Assembly (NCBI GenBank): GCA_903910495.1 | Contig: CAIVZW010000662.1 | Span: 1-5,693, forward strand | Origin: an uncultured beta proteobacterium | Lineage (GTDB): Bacteria > Pseudomonadota > Gammaproteobacteria > Burkholderiales > Rhodocyclaceae | Direction: 5' to 3' | Length of the DNA stretch: 5,693 nt | Part shown: positions 1 through 5,255 of the stretch, piece after piece | Numbering within the stretch: position 1 is the stretch's first letter | Layout: every line of letters starts with the position of its first letter | The notes under the pieces: model-generated | Told to the model about the DNA's origin: nothing | Database searches by the model: none | Seen by the model: only the letters and a program-made list of their open reading frames with translations | Translations under genes and position numbers: made by a program

Positions 1-1695
1 AAAAGTGTCATCGACACTGTCACTGTAAAGAATCACCGGACGACCGTGCGTCAGTCTTCGCAGGGCGGAGCAGAACTCTTCGGCAGAGCCCTGGGTTTGG
101 GGATCGGCAATGACGATCGGGGGGTGTTTATGCTTGAAAGGTCCCTGCGCCTGCTGCAGGTCGGCAGCACCTTCAACGCTGCACATGGGTGACAACCAGT
201 CAGCCACCCTTCGTCGCGCATCAACATCGCAGTCAATATGCAGCACCCAAGGTGTTGTGGCGTCGACCACCCCGGCATCAATGATCGGGAATGTCACAAT
301 GAAAGTGGCGCCTTCGCCGGCCACGGAATCCGCCAGCACACGGCCACCCATGCGCTCGACCAGTATGCGCGTGATGTAGAGACCCAGGCCGGTTCCGCCC
401 TGGGCACGTCGGTCCGAGCCATCGGCTTGCGAAAACTTCTCAAACATGCGCGCCCGAAACTTCGGGTCAATGCCTGGCCCCTGATCGCGCACCTTGACCT
501 GGACCGCGTCGCTTGACCAGTTCATGCTGACGTTCACCGTGTCGCCTGTCGCCGAATGTTTGATGGCGTTGGACAACAGGTTTGCCATGATCTGCAGGAA
601 GCGGTCGGCATCGACGCGTACCTGGGGTACGCCTTCGGCAATGTCGGCACGCAAATTGACTCCAGAGCGCTGCGCGTACCCATGGTTGGCCGTCATCGCC
701 TCCTGTAGCAGCGCGTCAAGTCGGGTCGGTCGCAACTGCAGCACCATCTGGTTGCCTTCAAGCTTGGTCAGATCGAGGATGTCATCGATCAGGCGATTCA
801 AACGTTCGCCATTACGGCTTGCCACTTCAACCAGAGGTGCTGCCGCCTTGGGTAAAACGCCAGCCGCGCCGGAGGCCAGAAGGTCCAATGCACCGAGGAC
901 CGAAGTCAGCGGCGTACGTAGTTCATGGCTGACGGTGGCCAGGAATTCATCCTTCATCCGTTCGATGTGGCGCCGTTCCGTCAAGTCCCGTACCACCAGA
1001 GTATGCAGGTCACGACCCGCCTCGGCCCATTCGCCGAACGCAAGCTCTGCCGGAAACACCGTGCCATCCGATCGGGACAGGGAAATCTCGCGGGACGAGA
1101 GAAGATCGGCCAATGAAGCCCCCAGGGTTGTTTCACAGTGTTTTCCGGTGAGCGGGCTTGCATCGCGACTGAAGATGCGCGTGGCGGCAAGATTACCTTC
1201 TTCTATGAGACCTTCGCCATTCAGGGTAATCACCGCATCCAGAATATGGTCATGAATGGCGCGCTGCCGCTGTGCCAGCGACGCCAGACGCGACTGAAGA
1301 CACAGGACCCTGCCGTAGTGCCGCAACTTGGCGTCGAGAAAAGCGGGGCTTATCGGCCGCGCCAGATAATCATCAGCGCCTCGATGCAGTGCCTCGATAA
1401 AGTGCCCTTCACCTTCCAGTGAAGAAGTCACGATCACCGGCAACCATCGGTCCGTCACCAGAGCGCGCACCTGCTGCGTAACCTCGAATCCATCCATGTC
1501 CGGCATGAGCAGATCCAGCAACACCACGTCAGGGGATATCAGAAGCACCTGTTCGACGGCGGCTCTGCCGCTGGCAGCGGCGTAGGGTTCATGACCCAAT
1601 TCGCGAACCAGGGCACACAAATGCAGGCGCGAGGCCTGAATGTCATCCACCACCAGCACCCTCAGCAAGGGGGATGAAGTCAGGGGGTCTGGCAT
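1..1695 (-). CDS. Hybrid sensor histidine kinase/response regulator (REC-PAS-HisKA-HATPase-REC), 3' end cut by window edge
   Basis: The minus strand reads open for 565 codons from ATG 1695 to base 1 with no stop. Residues ~10-125 are a receiver domain: acidic pair D17-D18, phosphoacceptor D61 in a LDLLMPDMDG motif, and T90/S91 in VIVTSS. The usual KP lysine is R113-P114 instead. Residues ~145-240 look like a PAS domain ending in the typical VRDLTERR linker. HisKA follows, with H257 in SHELRTPL. The HATPase domain shows the N box NLLSNAIKH (N372, N376), DQGPGI (~404-409) and GGTGLGL (~434-440). A second, divergent receiver starts near residue 484 (HIDCD, then D531 in VIADP, then VILYSDS) and leaves the window. 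I see no signal peptide or membrane helix, so the protein should be cytosolic. Input probably comes through the first receiver and the PAS domain. It is divergent from the gene at 1818. The start is uncertain: in-frame ATG 1743 would add 16 residues, and neither start has a clear Shine-Dalgarno. The domain call is secure; the signal and target are unknown. Confidence 0.93.
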   Translation of the reverse strand, partial: MPDPLTSSPLLRVLVVDDIQASRLHLCALVRELGHEPYAAASGRAAVEQVLLISPDVVLLDLLMPDMDGFEVTQQVRALVTDRWLPVIVTSSLEGEGHFIEALHRGADDYLARPISPAFLDAKLRHYGRVLCLQSRLASLAQRQRAIHDHILDAVITLNGEGLIEEGNLAATRIFSRDASPLTGKHCETTLGASLADLLSSREISLSRSDGTVFPAELAFGEWAEAGRDLHTLVVRDLTERRHIERMKDEFLATVSHELRTPLTSVLGALDLLASGAAGVLPKAAAPLVEVASRNGERLNRLIDDILDLTKLEGNQMVLQLRPTRLDALLQEAMTANHGYAQRSGVNLRADIAEGVPQVRVDADRFLQIMANLLSNAIKHSATGDTVNVSMNWSSDAVQVKVRDQGPGIDPKFRARMFEKFSQADGSDRRAQGGTGLGLYITRILVERMGGRVLADSVAGEGATFIVTFPIIDAGVVDATTPWVLHIDCDVDARRRVADWLSPMCSVEGAADLQQAQGPFKHKHPPIVIADPQTQGSAEEFCSALRRLTHGRPVILYSDSVDDTF

Positions 1696-1741
1696 GAGAT
1701 TGTTTGCACTTGGTGGCTGGCGGGGAAAGACGGTTCGCTGC

Positions 1742-1771
1742 ATCTTAGCAAATCGTTGACAAAGTTGTCAC
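1742..1771 (-). promoter_or_regulatory. Putative sigma-70 promoter for the hybrid kinase
   Basis: Reading the minus strand, GTGACA (1771-1766, five of six matches to TTGACA) is followed after 18 bases by TAAGAT (1747-1742, four of six matches to TATAAT). This would start transcription near 1735 and leave a leader of about 40 bases before ATG 1695. The placement supports ATG 1695 over ATG 1743, which lies at the -10 box. The call rests on consensus matching only. Confidence 0.4.
1757..1770. promoter_or_regulatory. Operator-like inverted repeat in the divergent control region
   Basis: TGACAA-AG-TTGTCA is a perfect 6-bp inverted repeat with a 2-bp centre. It overlaps the putative -35 box of the kinase promoter and lies about 48-60 bp upstream of the plus-strand start at 1818. 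Its position and symmetry fit a dimeric regulator or response-regulator site serving both divergent genes. No regulator can be named from the sequence. Confidence 0.35.
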
Positions 1772-1817
1772 AACTCCAGCGCGGCAATGCCTTGTAATCG
1801 GGGGTGTCAATCCAACG

Positions 1818-3539
1818 GTGCGCCCAATGATTCAGCCTCAACTCCCCAAGCTCAGTACAGCGCTGACCAATCGTCTGCGCGCTCGCCTCACCCGACTGCG
1901 CTGGCGTTGGCTCACCCATAAGCTGCCCATGCTCAAACGCAGCCTCGACCTGGCGCTGGTAATTTCTTCACGGAGGGTACCGACGTCCCTGTCTGCGCTC
2001 GCCAACAGCTTTCTCAAGTTACGTTCCAAGTGGATGAATGCGGAATCATCCTTGGCTGTTCTCGAGGATATCCCCGGTCTGCGTACGGTATTGTTCGCCA
2101 CGGCAACGGCACCTCCGGATGTGCCTGTGCCTGATGATTTTCCCGTCGCACTGCTGCCTTTTGGCTGTGGCACTTTCGCGGAACGCACACTGGAGCAGCT
2201 ATCCAGTGCCGGTGTCAGGCTAATCGATCTCATTGTAAGCAGTCGCCCCGAGGAATTGAGGCGTATTCTCGGTAATGGTGAGCGGTGGGGAGTACGCCTG
2301 CGTTGGCACCTTGCCAAGGATCCATCCAGACCTTATGGCCTATTGCATTCCTTGGGCTTGGATCGAGCACAGCGGGTCTTGCTGGGGCATGCGGATCGCT
2401 GGATTGCCGATGATGTCCTGGCAACCTTGCTCAAGGCCAATCAGATGGCGGCACTGACTGACGAAAAGGATGCCTTGAAGTGGGCCGGATGGAGTTGTAC
2501 ATCGCCAGCCCTGTTGGATGCCATTTCACCCCACTGCGACGAAGCCGCTGTGGGAGCACGCATGTTCAGCCTTATGCCCCGACTGCTGATGCTGGAGCCA
2601 GGTCAGTTCGCGGGTGTGACTAATGCCATGCAGTTGTTGAGCGCTCAGCAGAGGGCGTTGACAGCGGATTATATGCGCAACGTCCCGGCCACCTGGACAC
2701 GTACTGCCTGGGGTGCCTGCAGCCCTGATGCAGTCGTGGAAGCGGGGGCCTTGATTGAATGGCCTGCATTGATCGGTGCCCGCTGCTTTGTGGCCGTTGG
2801 CGCCCGAATCGGTCCCGCTACCGTGCTCACGCACGATGTGGTGATCTCGGCAGGCTCCAGCATTCGCAACAGTATTGTCTTGTCGCACTCGTTTGTGGGA
2901 CATGGGCTGGAGCTTGACGAGACCGTGGTTAACGCCTGCAGTGTCCAGCACCTGCGATTGGGGGTGCGTACCGTAATTCCGCCCTCCGAAGGCCTGTTGT
3001 TGGACCTCCACCTTCAGCGCAAGGGATCTGCCGGAAGCTCCTGCTTCGCTCGAGGCCTGGCCGCTCTTGTTTGTTTCACGCTCTTGCCCTGGCTGGCGAT
3101 CGATACGGGACTCCGCCATGTGCGTGGGTTGCCGCTACGCTGGCGAAAATGTCTGGTGGCTCTGGGCCGCGACACCAACACCGGTAAAGTGCGCTTGCAG
3201 AACCTGCGCTGTGCGCACCCGTCAGAGCATGGCGTGGGACGACTGCTGGCGAACTATGGCGCATGGTTGGATGTGGCGGCCGGACACAGAGCCTGGTTTG
3301 GTGCGCGACCACGAAGTCAATCCGAGTGGTATGCCCTGAGCCGTGACTGGCAATTCCTCTTGTCCACCACGCCGGTGGGCTGTGTGCACGCACCGGCATG
3401 GACTGAAGGGCACGGCGGAAATGTCGAGGCGCGAGCCGCAGCCGATGTTTTCTTTGCGGTTCGTCAAGGCCTGGCTGAGCGAGTGCGGCTATTATTGGCG
3501 GTCGTTGCCAGGATCAGGGCGTTTATTTTGCGGATATAA
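1818..3539 (+). CDS. Degenerate nucleotidyltransferase-like / beta-helix / sugar-transferase-like fusion protein
   Basis: The protein has 573 codons from GTG 1818; ATG 1827 is an alternative start. A GGGGGT stretch lies 12 bases before the GTG, so ribosome binding is weak for either start. Residues 1-75 are strongly basic and contain KRSLDLAL (40-47), like the opening KR-x-LD of polyprenyl glycosylphosphotransferases. Residues ~88-250 resemble a sugar nucleotidyltransferase (ALLPFG, LGNGERWGVRLRW), but the glycine-rich GxGTR nucleotide loop is absent and the metal-binding GD region reads LLGHADRW. Residues ~303-386 have the hexapeptide periodicity of a left-handed beta-helix. A hydrophobic segment at ~412-428 is a likely membrane anchor. 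The C-terminus (~430-573) recalls the end of the sugar transferase fold, with GARP (495-498) where VGPRP is usual and ADVFFAVRQG near 542. The KFRTM and DELPQL catalytic motifs are not seen. It is probably catalytically inactive in both enzyme modules, with a role in surface polysaccharide synthesis or its control. The ORF is certain, the architecture moderately so, and the function is inferred. Confidence 0.8.
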   Translation: MRPMIQPQLPKLSTALTNRLRARLTRLRWRWLTHKLPMLKRSLDLALVISSRRVPTSLSALANSFLKLRSKWMNAESSLAVLEDIPGLRTVLFATATAPPDVPVPDDFPVALLPFGCGTFAERTLEQLSSAGVRLIDLIVSSRPEELRRILGNGERWGVRLRWHLAKDPSRPYGLLHSLGLDRAQRVLLGHADRWIADDVLATLLKANQMAALTDEKDALKWAGWSCTSPALLDAISPHCDEAAVGARMFSLMPRLLMLEPGQFAGVTNAMQLLSAQQRALTADYMRNVPATWTRTAWGACSPDAVVEAGALIEWPALIGARCFVAVGARIGPATVLTHDVVISAGSSIRNSIVLSHSFVGHGLELDETVVNACSVQHLRLGVRTVIPPSEGLLLDLHLQRKGSAGSSCFARGLAALVCFTLLPWLAIDTGLRHVRGLPLRWRKCLVALGRDTNTGKVRLQNLRCAHPSEHGVGRLLANYGAWLDVAAGHRAWFGARPRSQSEWYALSRDWQFLLSTTPVGCVHAPAWTEGHGGNVEARAAADVFFAVRQGLAERVRLLLAVVARIRAFILRI

Positions 3540-4728
3540 GGACGCTTGGCCCACACCCCTGACTTGCGGCGGCCTCGAGACTGTGTGTCATGACCAGTCG
3601 CTGATCTTCGCTGAGAGCGGCTTCCGGGCTGCGCACATCGGAGAAGAGCCAGTCTATGTCGGTGTTGTTACTGTCGAGAATTGTGCCTTCCGGATCGAAA
3701 CAGAAGTTCGGACCGACCACCTTGCGCTGGTAGGCAGCGAAACCGCTTACCCGTGTGTTATCGAGAATGATCGATGAGTCAATCTGAGCGCCGGCCTCGA
3801 TGCAGGCATTGGCGCCAATCAAGACCGGCCCGGTAATCTCGCAGCCATCGCCGATACTGGCACTGCCGCCGATGTACACTGGCCCGGTGATCTTGATCCG
3901 ATCGAGATTTGCGCGCACATTCAGACCGGCCCGGACATCAGGCCGGATGTATTGGTCCGGCAGGTCAAACGGGGGCGCCAAGCCGCACAAGGCTTGCATC
4001 ACCACCCGATAATAATCGCTCAGACGGCCGATGTCGAACCAGTTAAACGGTAGTTCGATGCCGTAAATCGGCGCTGCGGCAGCTGCCAGAGCCGGCAGAA
4101 GCTGACTGCCAATATCATAGACGCTATCCTTTGGAATCCAGTCGAAAATTTCCGGCGAGAAAATGTAGATACCGGTATTGGCCTGGTTGCTTAGCTCGGT
4201 TCCCGCTGCCGGCTTTTCCTGAAATTTGAGGATGCGCTGCTGATTGTCGAGCACGGCAACACCGTAGTTAATCAGTTCCTCTCTTGGTACCTTTTTTAGC
4301 GCCACGGTGGCAATGGATTTATTGGCGCGGTGAAATGCCATCATTTTGGTCAGGTTGAGGTCGACCACGGCATCGCCGCAGACGACGACAAAATCGTCAT
4401 CGAAGAAACCCGAGTGACACTGAATCTTCTGCAGGGCCCCCGCGGACCCGACAGGTTGATCAATCATTTGGCCATTCTCGAGGAATCCCTCGAAGGAGTA
4501 GGCCATCCGCACGCCAAAGCGATGCCCATCGCGAAAGTAGCTTTCAATCTGCGGGGCGAGGTAGCTGGTATTTACCATGATCTGCTTGAAACCATGACTG
4601 CTCAGATGATCGACCAGCATTTCCATCACGGGTTTGTGGATGATGGGAATCATCGGCTTCGGTAAGGTTTCGGTCAGCGGACGTACGCGTGTTCCACGCC
4701 CAGCGGCCAGAATCATGGCTTTCATCAT
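3523..4728 (-). CDS. Sugar-1-phosphate nucleotidyltransferase with beta-helix domain (mannose-1-phosphate guanylyltransferase-like)
   Basis: This 401-residue cytosolic enzyme is predicted to join a sugar 1-phosphate and an NTP into an NDP-sugar plus pyrophosphate, feeding polysaccharide or LPS synthesis. The N-terminal Rossmann-like domain is complete: LAAGRGTRVRPLT (7-19; V15 where L is usual), PKP (23-25), GSAGAL (94-99), metal-binding D119 in VCGDAVVD, FQEKP (169-173), NTGIYIF (184-190) and D232 in WFDIG. Residues ~265-345 are a left-handed beta-helix of hexapeptide repeats (ITGPVYIGGSASIGDG), followed by a tail of about 55 residues with no motif I recognise. The start is well supported: AGGAG at 4739-4735 lies 6 bases before ATG 4728 and 9 before ATG 4725. 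It converges on the fusion gene, with 17 bp of overlap and no room for a separate terminator. Sugar and base specificity cannot be read with confidence; GDP-mannose, dTDP-glucose and UDP-glucose enzymes all share these motifs. Confidence 0.92.
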   Translation of the reverse strand: MMKAMILAAGRGTRVRPLTETLPKPMIPIIHKPVMEMLVDHLSSHGFKQIMVNTSYLAPQIESYFRDGHRFGVRMAYSFEGFLENGQMIDQPVGSAGALQKIQCHSGFFDDDFVVVCGDAVVDLNLTKMMAFHRANKSIATVALKKVPREELINYGVAVLDNQQRILKFQEKPAAGTELSNQANTGIYIFSPEIFDWIPKDSVYDIGSQLLPALAAAAAPIYGIELPFNWFDIGRLSDYYRVVMQALCGLAPPFDLPDQYIRPDVRAGLNVRANLDRIKITGPVYIGGSASIGDGCEITGPVLIGANACIEAGAQIDSSIILDNTRVSGFAAYQRKVVGPNFCFDPEGTILDSNNTDIDWLFSDVRSPEAALSEDQRLVMTHSLEAAASQGCGPSVLISAK

Positions 4729-4734
4729 TACGCA

Positions 4735-4739
4735 CTCCT
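4735..4739 (-). promoter_or_regulatory. Ribosome binding site for the nucleotidyltransferase
   Basis: The minus strand reads AGGAG within AAGAGGAGTGCGTA, six bases before ATG 4728. This is the strongest Shine-Dalgarno on the left side of the window and fixes the start to ATG 4728 or the adjacent ATG 4725. Confidence 0.75.
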
Positions 4740-4840
4740 CTTGATTGGGTAGGTCCTATTTAACCCAAGCTAGCCTGGTGGGATGTGACAGAACTGTGAA
4801 ATGTTGGTCAACCGAAGTGGTCTGATATGCGCTTTTTTGC

Positions 4841-4905
4841 TTATGCCTGGGCTTCGAGGATAATCTTCGGGCAGGCATTGGCCAGGCCCATGACGAACAC
4901 TGAAC
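4841..4905 (-). pseudogene. Possible C-terminal scrap of a lost minus-strand gene
   Basis: Just upstream of the nucleotidyltransferase, the minus strand encodes about 20 residues ending VFVMGLANACPKIILEAQA and then TAA (4843-4841). Most codons end in G or C (ATG GGC CTG GCC AAT GCC TGC CCG), in the coding style of the neighbouring genes, while the sequence further upstream in the same frame loses that character at the 4907-4934 palindrome. It has no start, ribosome site or recognisable family. I read it as the tail of a gene whose body was lost or displaced, but a chance open frame is possible. Confidence 0.3.
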
Positions 4906-4906
4906 T

Positions 4907-4934
4907 CAATTGGGGTTCAATTGAACCCAGATTG
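4907..4934. repeat. Palindrome with 16-bp perfect core
   Basis: The core GGGTTCAATTGAACCC (4913-4928) is its own reverse complement. Outer arms CAAT (4907-4910) and ATTG (4931-4934) extend the symmetry across two mismatched or wobble positions. No T-run follows on either strand, so it is not a standard intrinsic terminator. It could be an operator, a cruciform, or the end of an inserted element. Confidence 0.6.
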
Positions 4935-4962
4935 TCCATTGGGCGAAATTTGGGGCAAAAAA

Positions 4963-5037
4963 CCGTTCGTGGTGAGCTTGTCCCCCCAGGGGATTTGAGC
5001 CCAAGGCCCCGTTGCCTTCGGGGCATCGAAGGGTACG
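4963..5037. repeat. Dispersed intergenic repeat, apparently split by a hairpin-rich insert
   Basis: Bases 4963-4982 (starting CCGTTCGTGGTGAGC and ending TTGTC) match from memory one half of a palindromic intergenic repeat common in many proteobacteria, in which TTGTCGAA normally follows directly. Here the continuation CGAAGGGTACG appears only at 5027-5037. The 44 intervening bases (4983-5026) hold two small hairpins: CCCC/GGGG around 4984-4992, and GCCCCG (5006-5011) with CGGGGC (5019-5024) around a 7-base loop. The half-repeat is clear in sequence; the family identity and the insertion are inferences. Confidence 0.4.
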
Positions 5038-5057
5038 TTGTCTTGCAACTGCGGTTT

Positions 5058-5240
5058 TTAGGATAAACGCAGGAAGCTGAAGGGCGCCTTGAACGGACGA
5101 ACCGCGATCAGGACTGTCAGCGCTTTCCCGTTTTGAACGAGCGTCCCTGCGGAGGCAATCATTTCACCCTCGCTCGCATGGAAAACGGTAAAGTTCTTCC
5201 TCTGGGTGACCGAACTCGTCGAACTGTAAGCGCCATGGCG
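5058..5240 (-). pseudogene. Coding-like minus-strand fragment upstream of the DeoR gene, unrecognised
   Basis: The minus strand is open from inside the DeoR gene down to TAA at 5060-5058. The part outside that gene (about 60 codons, reading SSVTQRKNF, GEMIASAGTLVQNGKALTV and ending FLRLS) has G or C at roughly two thirds of third positions and protein-like composition. The GEMIASAGTLVQNGKALTV stretch loosely recalls the last strands of PaaI-type hotdog thioesterases, but the final dozen residues do not fit. Further upstream the frame is only the antisense of the DeoR gene, so a complete gene cannot exist here. It may be the remnant of a truncated gene, or an accidental open frame. Confidence 0.25.
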
Positions 5241-5244
5241 TGAA

Positions 5245-5249
5245 GGGAG
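5245..5249 (+). promoter_or_regulatory. Ribosome binding site for the DeoR regulator
   Basis: GGGAG within GAAGGGAGAG lies six bases before ATG 5256. It fixes that start, which also puts the DeoR helix-turn-helix at the expected distance from the N-terminus. Confidence 0.7.
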
Positions 5250-5255
5250 AGCACG

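Larger units (their letters stand above)
4729..5255. other. 527-base region without an intact gene
   Basis: This stretch separates the nucleotidyltransferase start from the DeoR start. From left to right it contains the 5' leader of the nucleotidyltransferase, with no convincing sigma-70 promoter; a coding-like scrap ending at 4841; the palindrome at 4907-4934; the split repeat at 4963-5037; and the coding-like fragment at 5058-5240. No tRNA, CRISPR or complete insertion sequence is visible. A change in origin between left and right flanks most likely lies inside it. Confidence 0.6.

Noticed and set aside
494..1255. A 253-codon plus-strand open frame
   Set aside because: It is antisense to the HisKA and HATPase part of the kinase, where all the conserved motifs lie on the minus strand; its arginine- and serine-rich translation has no domain.
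1756..1798. Sigma-70 promoter for the plus-strand fusion gene
   Set aside because: TTGACA at 1756-1761 and TGTAAT at 1793-1798 each match well, but they are 31 bases apart, and no other pairing with 16-18 base spacing is convincing.
1838..2317. A 159-codon minus-strand open frame
   Set aside because: It shadows the start of the fusion gene, is low-complexity and basic, and has no recognisable family.
2526..3119. A 197-codon minus-strand open frame
   Set aside because: It is antisense to the beta-helix part of the fusion gene and its translation shows no motif; the plus strand explains the region.
5006..5024. GC-rich hairpin as a possible intrinsic terminator
   Set aside because: The 6-bp stem is not followed by a T-run on either strand, so it does not fit a rho-independent terminator.
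4827..5066. A 79-codon plus-strand open frame in the intergenic region
   Set aside because: It runs through the palindrome and the split repeat, has no ribosome site, and shows no protein-like periodicity.
5179..5243. Short plus-strand frame ending in TGA just before the DeoR ribosome site, as a leader peptide
   Set aside because: It has no Shine-Dalgarno and no run of regulatory codons, and the stretch is better explained by the opposite strand or as plain leader.
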